From: Gallionella sp.
GTDB lineage: Bacteria; Pseudomonadota; Gammaproteobacteria; Burkholderiales; Gallionellaceae
DNA length: 64,000 nucleotides
NCBI GenBank assembly: GCA_030682375.1
Contig: JAUXOL010000012.1
Coordinates: 1 to 64,000, forward strand
Reading direction: 5' to 3'
A program made the translations under genes and the position numbers. Below the pieces are notes generated by a model. It made no database searches and was not told where the DNA came from. It saw only the letters and a list, made by a program, of their open reading frames with translations. Of the stretch, positions 28,444 through 37,992 are shown piece after piece. Position 1 is the first letter of the stretch; every line of letters begins with the position of its first letter.

Positions 28444-30069
28444 ATGACTTCCACGAAACACCTGCTGAGTCGTCTCAAGGATCTCAACGAGATCGGTATT
28501 GCGCTGTCCAAGCAGCGCAATATCAACAGCCTGCTGGAGACGATACTGGAGGCGGCCAGGCGCATCACCCATGCCGATGCAGGCACGCTATACCTGCTGG
28601 AACCGGAGGAGCAGCTGCTGCGCTTCGAGATCATGCGCACCGACTCGCTCAACATCGCGATGGGCGGCACCAGCGGAGTGCCTATCCCGTTCTATCCCAT
28701 CCATCTCTACGCTGACGACGGCAGTCCCAATCATGCGATGGTGGTGAGCCACTCGGCGCTGAGCGGCGAGACGGTCAACATCCCCGATGCCTATGTCGCG
28801 GAAGGCTACGATTTCTCCGGCACGAAGAAGTTCGACGCCAAGACCGGCTATCGCTCGCAATCGTTTCTCACCGTGCCGATGCGCAGCCACGAGGACCAGG
28901 TCATCGGCGTGCTGCAACTGATCAATGCGCAGGATCGGGAAACGGGCGCGATCATCCCGTTCTCTGCGGACGACCAGCAGCTGCTGGAGTCGCTCGCCTC
29001 GCAGGCCGCGATCGCGTTGACCAACCGCCGTCTGATCGCGCAACTGGAGGCGCTGTTCGAGGCATTCATCCAGTTGATCAACACCGCGATCGACGATAAG
29101 TCTCCCTATACCGGCGGGCATTGCGCGCGCGTGCCGGTGTTGACGATGATGCTGGCCGAGGCGGTCAATCGCACTACCGAAGGGCCGCTGAAGGACTTCG
29201 TGATGACCGACAAGGACCGGCATGAACTGAAGATTGCCGGACTGTTGCACGACTGCGGCAAGATCACCACGCCTGTGCATGTGGTGGACAAGGCGACCAA
29301 GCTGCAGACCCTGTTCGACCGCATCCACCTGCTCGACACGCGCTTCGAGGTGCTCAAGCGCGATGCCGAGATCGCGATGCTGCGAAAGTTATATGGGGGT
29401 AACGAGTCGGTGACTGCGGATCCTGTAGCAGTTCGTGCCGAGTATGAAGCGCGTATCCGGAAACTGGACGATGACAGGGAATTTCTGCACCACTGCAATG
29501 TCGGCGGTGAAGCCATGTCCGACGATGATATTGCGCGGGTGCAAAGGATCGCGGCCTACCGCTGGCAGGACCCGGCAGGGCAGGAGGCGCGCTTTCTCAA
29601 CGAGGACGAGGTTGAGAATCTCACGCTGCGCGCCGGAACACTGACGTCGGACGAGCGCGAGATCATCAAGCACCATATCGTCGTGACGATCAAAATGCTC
29701 GAGGCGCTGCCCTGGCCTAAGGATATGAAGAATGTTCCGGAATATGCCGGCGGACACCACGAGCGCATGGATGGCAAGGGCTATCCGCGCGGCCTGAGGC
29801 GCGAGCAGATGTCGGTGCAGGCGCGGGTGATGGGCATCGCCGACATCTTCGAGGCGCTGACCGCCAAGGACAGACCCTACAAACTGGGCAAGACCCTGAC
29901 CGAATCGCTGACGATACTGGGCAAGTTCAAGCTGGGCGGGCACATCGATCCGGATTTGTTCGACATCTTCATCCGCGAGAAGGTGTATCTGGACTATGCG
30001 AAGCAGTTCCTCGCGCCGGAACAGATAGACGAGGTGGATCTGAGCAAGATCCCGGGAGTGAATTTGTAG
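28444..30069 (+). CDS. GAF-HD-GYP domain cyclic di-GMP phosphodiesterase
   Basis: HD-GYP proteins hydrolyse c-di-GMP. The 541-residue product has a GAF domain (about 15-190), a short helix and the HD-GYP domain (about 205-510). The HD pair is in GLLHDCGK (about 266-273) and the signature HHERMDGKGYP at about 435-446 is intact. The distance between them is about 165 residues, roughly 100 more than in RpfG-like proteins, because of a charged helical insertion. It starts 6 nt after the GAF-ATPase gene and is the last gene of the cluster. Confidence 0.92.
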   Translation: MTSTKHLLSRLKDLNEIGIALSKQRNINSLLETILEAARRITHADAGTLYLLEPEEQLLRFEIMRTDSLNIAMGGTSGVPIPFYPIHLYADDGSPNHAMVVSHSALSGETVNIPDAYVAEGYDFSGTKKFDAKTGYRSQSFLTVPMRSHEDQVIGVLQLINAQDRETGAIIPFSADDQQLLESLASQAAIALTNRRLIAQLEALFEAFIQLINTAIDDKSPYTGGHCARVPVLTMMLAEAVNRTTEGPLKDFVMTDKDRHELKIAGLLHDCGKITTPVHVVDKATKLQTLFDRIHLLDTRFEVLKRDAEIAMLRKLYGGNESVTADPVAVRAEYEARIRKLDDDREFLHHCNVGGEAMSDDDIARVQRIAAYRWQDPAGQEARFLNEDEVENLTLRAGTLTSDEREIIKHHIVVTIKMLEALPWPKDMKNVPEYAGGHHERMDGKGYPRGLRREQMSVQARVMGIADIFEALTAKDRPYKLGKTLTESLTILGKFKLGGHIDPDLFDIFIREKVYLDYAKQFLAPEQIDEVDLSKIPGVNL

Positions 30070-30076
30070 TCAGTCG

Positions 30077-30180
30077 GAAGACGTAAGTCGTAAGTTAACT
30101 TCTCCCGTCGATCAGCCCAAGGAATAGCGGCAGCGTATCGTCGGTCAAGCAACAATATCAACGTCCCGACGTACGTCTTC
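30077..30180. repeat. Long-range inverted repeat between HD-GYP gene and rsmB-like gene
   Basis: GAAGACGTA (30077-30085) and TACGTCTTC (30172-30180) bracket the convergent gap between the signalling cluster and the methyltransferase gene. The 123-bp gap has no coding frame and no clear T-run terminator. It may be a remnant of a small intergenic repeat element. Confidence 0.35.
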
Positions 30181-30192
30181 GTCTAGTGTGTA

Positions 30193-31455
30193 TCAGACTC
30201 TTTCCAGCACCGCCGCAAAGAATCCGTCCGTCGCATGCAGCTGCGGGCGCAGCTCCAGGTAGTCGCCCATCTCCAGTTCGATCTTCTGCTGCTTCAGCAC
30301 CTCTCCGGCAGGCTTCAGCACGAAGTCGGGATGAGCGGCGAGGAAGGCTTCCACGATGCGCTGATTCTCTTCCGGCAGGATGCTGCAGGTTGCGTACACC
30401 AAGCGTCCGCCCTTCTTCAGCAGTCGACTGGCCGAGGCGAGGATCGTAGCCTGCTTCTGTGTCAGTTCTTCGATGCTGCCGGGCGACTGGCGGAACTTCA
30501 GGTCTGGGTTGCGGCGCAGCGTGCCGAGGCCGCTGCAGGGCGCATCGACCAGCACGCGGTCGATCTTGCCGGCGAGGCGCTTCACCTTGAGGTCGTTCTC
30601 GTGGGCGATCAGCATGGGCTGGATGTTGCTCGCCCCGGAGCGCTTCAGGCGCGGCTTCAGGTTGGTGAGGCGTTTCTCCGAAACATCCATCGCGTACAAA
30701 CGTCCCTGCGAATTCATCAGCGCCGATAGCATCAGCGTCTTGCCGCCCGCGCCGGCGCAGAAATCCACCACCATGTCGTTGCGCTTGGGCGCGAGCAGGA
30801 AGCCGAGCAACTGGCTGCCCTCGTCCTGCACTTCCACCTTGCCTTCGGTGAACAGCGCGTCCTTGTTCAGCGGGATCTTTTCCTTGAGGCGGATTCCGAG
30901 CGGCGAGTACGGTGTGATGGCCGCCTCGATCTTCTTGGCGTGCAACTGTTCCAATACCTCGTCGCGCTTCGCGAGCAGTGTGTTGACGCGGATGTCCAGC
31001 GGCGCACCCTGCTGCATCGCGCGACCGATGTCGAGGATGTCCGCGTCGGAATAAGATGCGCGCATCTTTTCGATCAGCCAGTCCGGCAGTTCGGCCTGCA
31101 CCGACAGCGGCAGGTCTTCCGCCTTCACGCCCTTCACCGTGGCCAGCCACTCCTTCTCGTCGCGCTTCAGCACCGGTTCGATCTCGCGCAGGTTGTAGCC
31201 GCCGAAGCGCACCATGTGGGCCAGCGCCATGCGGCGCGGCGTGGCCTGGCCCTCGCTCGCGGTGCAGGCATGCTCCAGCAGCAGGCGATGGCGCAGCACG
31301 CCGAACACGGTCTCGGCGACCAGCGCGCGCTCGTTCGAGCCGATGCGGTTCTCCTTGAAGTAGTAGCGCAGCGTGGTGTCGGCGGGGTGCGCCAGCGGCA
31401 GGATGGCGCGCAGCGCATGGATGACGAGGTCTAGACGGTATTCGGTGATGAGCAT
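30193..31455 (-). CDS. RsmB/NOP-family rRNA cytosine-C5 methyltransferase
   Basis: This enzyme family methylates cytosine C5 in rRNA with SAM. The 420-residue product has an N-terminal helical RNA-binding part and a Rossmann methyltransferase domain (about 215-420). The SAM loop is VDFCAGAGGKT, and both cysteines are present in DAPCSGLGTLRRNP (motif IV) and YATCSILPEEN (motif VI). The most likely target is 16S rRNA, as for RsmB, but the exact position cannot be read. Its ATG lies opposite the hemerythrin gene, 183 nt away. Confidence 0.88.
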   Translation of the reverse strand: MLITEYRLDLVIHALRAILPLAHPADTTLRYYFKENRIGSNERALVAETVFGVLRHRLLLEHACTASEGQATPRRMALAHMVRFGGYNLREIEPVLKRDEKEWLATVKGVKAEDLPLSVQAELPDWLIEKMRASYSDADILDIGRAMQQGAPLDIRVNTLLAKRDEVLEQLHAKKIEAAITPYSPLGIRLKEKIPLNKDALFTEGKVEVQDEGSQLLGFLLAPKRNDMVVDFCAGAGGKTLMLSALMNSQGRLYAMDVSEKRLTNLKPRLKRSGASNIQPMLIAHENDLKVKRLAGKIDRVLVDAPCSGLGTLRRNPDLKFRQSPGSIEELTQKQATILASASRLLKKGGRLVYATCSILPEENQRIVEAFLAAHPDFVLKPAGEVLKQQKIELEMGDYLELRPQLHATDGFFAAVLERV

Positions 31456-31543
31456 GGTAATGAGCCTTATGTTTCAGGCGCGCAGTTTAACAGGGTTGCG
31501 GATGCGATATCGGCGGAGCAGATATATGGGGTGAAGTACATAG

Positions 31544-31567
31544 GCCGAAATATATAGGCCTTTCGGC
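31544..31567. repeat. Palindrome in the divergent rsmB-hemerythrin gap
   Basis: GCCGAAA (31544-31550) and TTTCGGC (31561-31567) flank an AT-rich centre with TATATAGG. It lies between divergent genes, about 70 nt before the hemerythrin ATG, a position suited to an operator. A weak -35/-10 pair for the hemerythrin gene (TTGTGT at 31571, TAGAGT at 31593) follows it. Confidence 0.35.
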
Positions 31568-31638
31568 ATATTGTGTATTCCCGCGGCAGGGCTAGAGTAA
31601 CGCCATAGTTTCGATATGGAACATAGCGGAGGTCGAAG

Positions 31639-32058
31639 ATGGAACTGCAATGGTCGGATAGTTTGAGTGTGGGCAATGCGCTGATGGATTCTGACCACCG
31701 TAACCTGTTCGGCATGATAGGCACCGTAGATCATGCGCTCCGGTCCGGCAACCCCCAGATACTGTCGCAGGCGTTCCAGCGACTGGTTGTTTGCGTGGGC
31801 ATACACTTCGCCAACGAGGAAAGGCTCGCGCAGGCGATCGATCTGCCTTTCGATAACCACAAGAGGCTGAATCTTTATCTGCAGCAGGAGCTTGAGTATA
31901 TGCGCTCCGAACTGGATGCCAAGGACGGCCTCTGGTCGGAAAGCGCGGTCGAACACTTCTCGCACAGCCTGAGGAATTGGATGGCCGCGCACCTCGGCAG
32001 GGACGAGCGCCTGCTGAAGCCGGTGCTGTCGGCGCAGCCTTACGACCTTAGACCCTGA
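31639..32058 (+). CDS. Bacteriohemerythrin-like protein with altered ligands
   Basis: Hemerythrins are four-helix di-iron proteins that bind oxygen. The 139-residue product starts MELQWSDSLSVGNALMDSDH. It keeps H20, H56, E60 (HFANEERL), H74 and H118. The second histidine of the usual HxxxH is N78, and the final Asp position is E123 (with D122 beside it). It may bind iron differently, bind one metal, or have lost oxygen binding. GGAGG precedes the ATG at 31639. Confidence 0.85.
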   Translation: MELQWSDSLSVGNALMDSDHRNLFGMIGTVDHALRSGNPQILSQAFQRLVVCVGIHFANEERLAQAIDLPFDNHKRLNLYLQQELEYMRSELDAKDGLWSESAVEHFSHSLRNWMAAHLGRDERLLKPVLSAQPYDLRP

Positions 32059-32091
32059 GCGGCGATCTCTAGTCCGGATCGTTCTCCCCGG

Positions 32092-33075
32092 TTATTCCTC
32101 GGACACGAGTATCTCGGATATCACCATCTCTCCGGCGACCTCGCCGTTGCGGTCTATCTGGCGAACCTTGATCGGTAGCAGCCGGTATTCCAGCCCCAGC
32201 CAGATATCCAGCCCTTCCTCGCCCGGTCCGTGGATCTTGCGCAGCGGCAATGCACGCAGCTTGCCGAGCGGACTCTGGATGAATTCCTCCTCTCCGACGG
32301 CGAGTTCGTAATATTCCAGTTTCTTGCCGTTGCTGATGTACATCGGCACCACGCCTTTATCCAGCGGCTGTTGAGACAGCTGATAGAGGAAGCTGAGGAT
32401 GTCCTGTCCGCCCTCGGGCAGCTGGGTTTCGCCGCCGTGCGAAAAACGCAGCTTGTGTCCTGCCCAGTCGAATTCGGCGCTCAGGTTCTGCTTGCTGCCG
32501 GAAAGCTTTTTCTCTTCGCCGTAACTGAGCGGATGCAGCCCCTGTGCATCGACCTGTCCGCGACTGGTCTGGGTCAGCAGATAACTCTTGAAGATGCTCG
32601 CCACGCCAGTGGTCTGCGTCACCGTCTCCAGAACGTACATCCCCTGTTCGATGTCCAGCCGGTGAACCGCTACACCGAGTTGCAAGCCGCCCTCGCCCTG
32701 ATAGGCGGCGAAGGTCAGTTGCGCACGCCGCGGCAGGCGATAAGCGGGCTGGGCAGGCGCCTCCACGGCAGACGTGTCTTCCATGGGCGGTTGCGGCTCG
32801 GGGTCGATCTGCGGCTCTTCTCCCCGAGCTTCCGTACTCTGCCTCTCTTCCGGCTGTGGTCGCGTCTCGGCGCGTTTGGGTTCCGGCTTTTTCGGCGGAG
32901 CCGGAGGGGGAGAGATTTTGGGCAACGGCTCCAGCCTGGCGGTGAGCGGCGGCAACGGAGCCTCGGTCCTGGGGAGCTCGATCAGCGGCGCGAACATCGC
33001 GATGGCATGCAACAGCAACGACAGGCTTATGGCCAGCGAGATGCGCGCGGCGGAAGTCTGCGGAACGAGGTTCAC
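32092..33075 (-). CDS. DUF3108 protein with TonB-like membrane anchor and proline-rich linker
   Basis: The proposed 327-residue product starts at a GTG that overlaps the stop of the upstream DUF3108 gene (GTGA). It has one membrane helix near residues 8-28 (ISLAISLSLLLHAIAMF), a proline- and acid-rich linker (about 35-110) and a DUF3108 domain (about 125-325). A longer frame from 33147 exists, but it would begin inside the upstream gene. The layout, a helix then a Pro-rich stretch, suggests an inner-membrane protein with a periplasmic domain. Function is unknown. Confidence 0.75.
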   Translation of the reverse strand: MNLVPQTSAARISLAISLSLLLHAIAMFAPLIELPRTEAPLPPLTARLEPLPKISPPPAPPKKPEPKRAETRPQPEERQSTEARGEEPQIDPEPQPPMEDTSAVEAPAQPAYRLPRRAQLTFAAYQGEGGLQLGVAVHRLDIEQGMYVLETVTQTTGVASIFKSYLLTQTSRGQVDAQGLHPLSYGEEKKLSGSKQNLSAEFDWAGHKLRFSHGGETQLPEGGQDILSFLYQLSQQPLDKGVVPMYISNGKKLEYYELAVGEEEFIQSPLGKLRALPLRKIHGPGEEGLDIWLGLEYRLLPIKVRQIDRNGEVAGEMVISEILVSEE

Positions 33076-33779
33076 GGCTTGACGGATATCTTGCTCAGTA
33101 CCTGGATCAGGCGGTCGCCGTTGCTTTCGGTGATGACCATCTTGCACGGCAGATGATGGTGTTGTCTGGCCAGCCAGATCTCGGTGCGGCGTTCGCCCGG
33201 CTTGGGCTGACTATCCAGATACAGCGTGCCGAACTTGCCGGCGGGCGTATCGATGCTGGTGCCGCGCGCGACCGCATAGTGATAGCTGTCCAGCTTGTGC
33301 CCGTTGGTCATGGCAAAGTCCAGCGGGCCATCCTTCAGCGGCAGAAACATGAACTGGTACATCGCGGAGAGGCGATCCTGCGTGCTCGGCGGCAGCTCCG
33401 CCGTCTCGCGTTGCGACTGGTGGATCAGAACGATCTTGCCGTTCTTCCAGTCGAGTTCCGCGCTGCTGTCCTTGCTCGCGTCGTTCTCGCGCCGGTGGTT
33501 GAACTGCAGCGGCTGCAATCCGCTCTTGCCGATCAGGCCGCTGCTGCGGACGAACACCTTTTCCGGCTTGAACAGCGCCAGCAGGCCGACGGGCGTGGTG
33601 GTGCTGGTCAGCGTATAACGGTCGCCGTCGCGCGTGTAGCTTTCCTCGATCTTGCCTATCCTGATGCTGTCTTTGTACAGATCGTAGACGGCATGGATGC
33701 TCGCCGGGGGGGCGGCGAGCGCGGTGAAGGGAGCGCACAGCGCCAGCCATGCGACCAGGAGATGCGGCAGAATTTTCAC
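33072..33779 (-). CDS. Exported DUF3108 protein
   Basis: The 235-residue product has a signal peptide (MKILPHLLVAWLALCAPF, probable cleavage after ALAA at about residue 23) and a single DUF3108 domain, a beta-rich periplasmic fold of unknown function. It lies 4 nt after purN and overlaps the second DUF3108 gene. The two are probably an ancient duplication whose second copy gained a membrane anchor. Confidence 0.8.
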   Translation of the reverse strand: MKILPHLLVAWLALCAPFTALAAPPASIHAVYDLYKDSIRIGKIEESYTRDGDRYTLTSTTTPVGLLALFKPEKVFVRSSGLIGKSGLQPLQFNHRRENDASKDSSAELDWKNGKIVLIHQSQRETAELPPSTQDRLSAMYQFMFLPLKDGPLDFAMTNGHKLDSYHYAVARGTSIDTPAGKFGTLYLDSQPKPGERRTEIWLARQHHHLPCKMVITESNGDRLIQVLSKISVKP

Positions 33780-33783
33780 GAGA

Positions 33784-34425
33784 CTACTCCAGTGATGGGG
33801 AGATCAGGGCGTGCCCGACTTGTTTGCGATGCCGGAGTATGACCCGGCCATCCTCGTTCAGTTCAATCTGGTTCCTGCACAGCCAGCGGATGGCCTGCGG
33901 GTAGATGCGATGCTCCTCGTGCAGTACGCGTTTTGCCAGCGTCTGCGGAGTGTCGTGGCACAGCACCGGTACCGCCGCCTGGATGATGATGGGGCCGTGA
34001 TCGAGGTCGGGCGTGACGAAGTGCACGGTGCAGCCGTGTATCTTCACGCCGTCGTGCAGCGCGCGCTCGTGGGTGTCGAGGCCGCCGTAGGCAGGCAGCA
34101 GCGAGGGATGGATATTGATCAGCCGCCCCTTGTAGCGATTCACGAAACCCTCGGTCAGGATGCGCATGAAGCCGGCGAGGATCACGAAATCGGGCCGGAA
34201 GCCGTCGATGACACCGGCCAGTGCGGTATCGAAGCTGACGCGATCCGGATGGTCGCGGTGCGATACCACCGCGGTCGGGATGCCGTGCGATTGTGCGATG
34301 TTCAATCCTTCGGCATCCGCCTTGTTGCTGATCACCGCCGCGACACGGCAGGGCAGCCTGGATTTCAGCAGCGCCTCCATGTTGCTGCCGCGACCCGAGA
34401 TCAGGATGACGATGGACTTGTTCAT
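33784..34425 (-). CDS. purN: Phosphoribosylglycinamide formyltransferase
   Basis: PurN transfers a formyl group from 10-formyl-THF to GAR in purine synthesis. The 213-residue product has the ISGRGSNMEALL phosphate loop, the catalytic segment INIHPSLLPAYGGLDTHERA (Asn-His) and the DLDHGPII aspartate. It begins MNKSIVILISGRGSNM, 6 nt after the purM stop. Confidence 0.96.
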   Translation of the reverse strand: MNKSIVILISGRGSNMEALLKSRLPCRVAAVISNKADAEGLNIAQSHGIPTAVVSHRDHPDRVSFDTALAGVIDGFRPDFVILAGFMRILTEGFVNRYKGRLINIHPSLLPAYGGLDTHERALHDGVKIHGCTVHFVTPDLDHGPIIIQAAVPVLCHDTPQTLAKRVLHEEHRIYPQAIRWLCRNQIELNEDGRVILRHRKQVGHALISPSLE

Positions 34426-34431
34426 TTTGGG

Positions 34432-35472
<1,041 letters not shown>

Positions 35473-35535
35473 GTTGAGTTCTCGCTTTCTTAAAGGTAAA
35501 GTGCAGCACGATTTTTCCTGCGAATTTTACCCGAA

Positions 35536-36594
35536 ATGACCTTATCCCGCTTTGCCGCTGTGCAATGGCTGTCAGTGGTCGTCGTTGCCGCCCTGTCGAT
35601 GTACCTGCTCGGACCCATTCTGACGCCCTTCGTCGCGGCCGCCATTCTGGCTTATATCTGCAATCCGCTGGTGCGGCGGCTGGGTCGCTGGAAGCTGGGG
35701 CGCACGCTGGCGGTGACGCTGGTGATGGCGGGCTTGCTGCTGCTGCTGGTGCTGCTGTTGCTGATCATGCTGCCGCTGCTGGAGAAGGAGACCGGGCTTT
35801 TTCTGGCGCGCCTGCCGGACTGGATCGAAGCGGTGCGCGTGCATCTGCTGCCCTGGCTGCAGCAGTGGTTCGGCGCAGAGCTGAAATGGGACAGTGCGGC
35901 AGTGAAGAATGCGTTGATGAACCACTGGCAGAGCGCAGGCGGCGTTGCCGGGAAACTGCTGCCCTGGCTAGGGGATAGCGGCGGCGCGCTGGTCGCGCTG
36001 CTGGCCAATCTGGTGCTGATCCCGGTGGCGATGTTCTATTTTCTGCGCGATTGGGAAGTGATGGTCGCTCGTCTGGATGAGCTGGTTCCCCGCCAGTGGC
36101 ATGCCAAGGTGAGCGAGATTTTCACCGAGGTGGATCGCGTGCTGGCGGAATTCCTGCGCGGACAACTCTCCGTGATGTTGCTGATCAGCGTGTACTACGT
36201 GCTGACACTGTGGCTGGTCGGACTGGAGTTTGCGCTGCCCATCGGCATCATCGCCGGGATGCTGGTGTTCGTGCCTTATCTCGGCATGATCCTCGGCCTC
36301 GTGCTGGCGACGCTGGCGGCTGCGATGCAGTTCAGCGCGTTCGGCGATGTGCTGCTGGTGTGGTTGATGTTCGGGATCGGGCAGTTCATCGAGGGCTTCG
36401 TCATCACCCCATGGCTGGTCGGCGACCGTATCGGCTTGCATCCGCTGGCGGTGATTTTCGCGCTGCTGGCTTTCGGCCAGCTGTTCGGTTTCTTCGGCGT
36501 ACTGCTGGCGCTGCCGCTGGCGGCGATGCTGCTGGTCGTGTTGCGTCACGCCAAACAGTGGTACCTCACCAGCGATATGTATACAAAACCATGA
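35536..36594 (+). CDS. AI-2E/PerM-family transporter
   Basis: The 352-residue product has about eight hydrophobic segments in the AI-2E/PerM layout: two or three at the N-terminus, a charged central part with helical stretches (about 85-200) and a C-terminal block with the conserved PYLGMILGLV and GIGQFIEGFVITPWLVG segments. The family includes permeases of uncertain substrate, and AI-2 export is not established here. It overlaps hda by four bases (ATGA). Confidence 0.85.
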   Translation: MTLSRFAAVQWLSVVVVAALSMYLLGPILTPFVAAAILAYICNPLVRRLGRWKLGRTLAVTLVMAGLLLLLVLLLLIMLPLLEKETGLFLARLPDWIEAVRVHLLPWLQQWFGAELKWDSAAVKNALMNHWQSAGGVAGKLLPWLGDSGGALVALLANLVLIPVAMFYFLRDWEVMVARLDELVPRQWHAKVSEIFTEVDRVLAEFLRGQLSVMLLISVYYVLTLWLVGLEFALPIGIIAGMLVFVPYLGMILGLVLATLAAAMQFSAFGDVLLVWLMFGIGQFIEGFVITPWLVGDRIGLHPLAVIFALLAFGQLFGFFGVLLALPLAAMLLVVLRHAKQWYLTSDMYTKP

Positions 36595-37253
36595 GCCAGC
36601 TCGTGCTCGACATCTCTCCGGGGAACACCCCCACTCTGGAAACCTTCGTCGCGGGACACAATCTCGAATTGCTCTCGGCCTTGCGCCACGCGCTCGCCGG
36701 CGGCAGCGAACGTAGCATCTACCTGTGGGGAGAGGAGGGTAGCGGCAAGAGCCATCTGCTGCAGGCCTGCGCGAACGCCGCGCGGAACCGGCGCGCGGTC
36801 TATGCGCGCGGCAGCGTACCTATCATGACGGATAGCATCGCCGATGTGGTCGCGGTGGACGACGTCGAACTGCTGGGCAACGATGCTCAGATCGCATTGT
36901 TCGATCTCTACAACCGCATGCGCGACAGCGGCGGCCTGTTGCTGGTCAGCGGCAAGGCATCGCCGCTGCATCTCAACCTGCGCGACGATCTGCGCACGCG
37001 CCTGGGCTGGGGGCTGGTGTACCAGGTGCATGAGCTGAACGACGAAGAAAAAGCACAGGCGCTGGGGCAGCACGCGCAGTCGCGCGGCTTTGCATTGCCG
37101 CCGGATGTCGTTCAGTATCTGCTGCGCCACGGCCGCCGCGACCTGCCCAGCCTGATGGCGACGCTGGATGCGCTGGACGAACACTCGTTGCGACTGCATC
37201 GCGCACCGTCGGTACCGCTGCTGAAAGAAGTCATGCAGCAGAAATCGGTGTAG
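36591..37253 (+). CDS. hda: DnaA regulatory inactivator Hda
   Basis: Hda joins DNA-loaded beta clamp to inactivate DnaA-ATP. The 220-residue product starts MSQLVLDISPG, with a clamp-binding QLxL motif at residues 3-6. It continues with a AAA+ fold: Walker A GEEGSGKSH (about 46-54), Walker B VVAVDDV (about 84-90). It lacks a DnaA-type DNA-binding domain. It begins inside the AI-2E-family stop codon. The stop TAG at 37251-37253 lies within the REP element that follows. Confidence 0.9.
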   Translation: MSQLVLDISPGNTPTLETFVAGHNLELLSALRHALAGGSERSIYLWGEEGSGKSHLLQACANAARNRRAVYARGSVPIMTDSIADVVAVDDVELLGNDAQIALFDLYNRMRDSGGLLLVSGKASPLHLNLRDDLRTRLGWGLVYQVHELNDEEKAQALGQHAQSRGFALPPDVVQYLLRHGRRDLPSLMATLDALDEHSLRLHRAPSVPLLKEVMQQKSV

Positions 37254-37305
37254 GAGCGGGCCATGCCCGCGATGGATATTGTTCGCGGGCATGGCCCGCT
37301 CCTAC
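37250..37305. repeat. REP-type palindromic element overlapping the end of hda
   Basis: Two perfect 23-bp inverted arms (37250-37272 and 37283-37305) surround a 10-nt centre. Each arm begins GTAGGAGCGGGCC when read inward, followed by ATGCCCGCGA. This is the form of REP sequences known in Pseudomonas and relatives. The left arm contains the hda stop codon. The right arm ends 25 nt before the HAD gene. A single element of this kind was seen in the window. Confidence 0.85.
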
Positions 37306-37329
37306 GAAAAATGTGAATGGATGATTAAA

Positions 37330-37992
37330 ATGAATTTGGCCCTATTTGACTTGGACAACACCCTGCTCAACGGCGACAGCGATTTCGAGTGGTCGCAATT
37401 CCTCATTACCATCGGCGTGCTCGACCGCGAACTGTTCGATGCGAAGAACCTCGCGTTCTACGAGCACTACAAGGCGGGCACGCTGGACATCCACGAGTTC
37501 CTCGACTTCCAGCTCAAGCCGCTGTCGCGCCACGCGCGCAAGACGCTGGACGAGTGGCATCTGCAATTCATGCGCGACAAGGTGATGCCCATGATCACGC
37601 CGCAGTCGCGCGAGCTGGTCGCGAAGCACAAGGCGGCGGGCGACATCTGCGTCATCATCACCGCGACCAACAGCTTCGTTACCGCGCCGATCGCGCGCGA
37701 GTTCGGCATCGAACACTTGATCGCCACCGACCCTGAACACAAGGACGGCGAATTCACCGGCCGCGTCGCGGGCGTGCCGTCGTTCCGCGAGGGCAAGATC
37801 ACGCGACTGGATAACTGGCTGGCCGAGCGCGGCTGGACGCTGGACAGCTTCGCCGACAGCATCTTCTACAGCGACTCGCACAACGACCTGCCGCTGATGT
37901 GCAAGGTCAAGCATCCGGTCGCGGCGAACCCTGACGCGACGCTGCGCGCCCACGCCGAACAGCACGGCTGGCCTATCGTCAGCCTGCGCTGA
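37330..37992 (+). CDS. HAD-family IB phosphatase
   Basis: The 220-residue product starts MNLALFDLDNTLLNGD. D7 and D9 form the catalytic DxD, ITATNS is motif II, a lysine in REGKITRL is motif III and YSDSHNDLP is motif IV. This is the SerB-like IB subgroup. The substrate is unknown (phosphoserine or histidinol-phosphate are possibilities). GGATG lies 6 nt before ATG 37330; an in-frame ATG at 37321 is the alternative. The next gene starts right after its stop. Confidence 0.85.
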   Translation: MNLALFDLDNTLLNGDSDFEWSQFLITIGVLDRELFDAKNLAFYEHYKAGTLDIHEFLDFQLKPLSRHARKTLDEWHLQFMRDKVMPMITPQSRELVAKHKAAGDICVIITATNSFVTAPIAREFGIEHLIATDPEHKDGEFTGRVAGVPSFREGKITRLDNWLAERGWTLDSFADSIFYSDSHNDLPLMCKVKHPVAANPDATLRAHAEQHGWPIVSLR

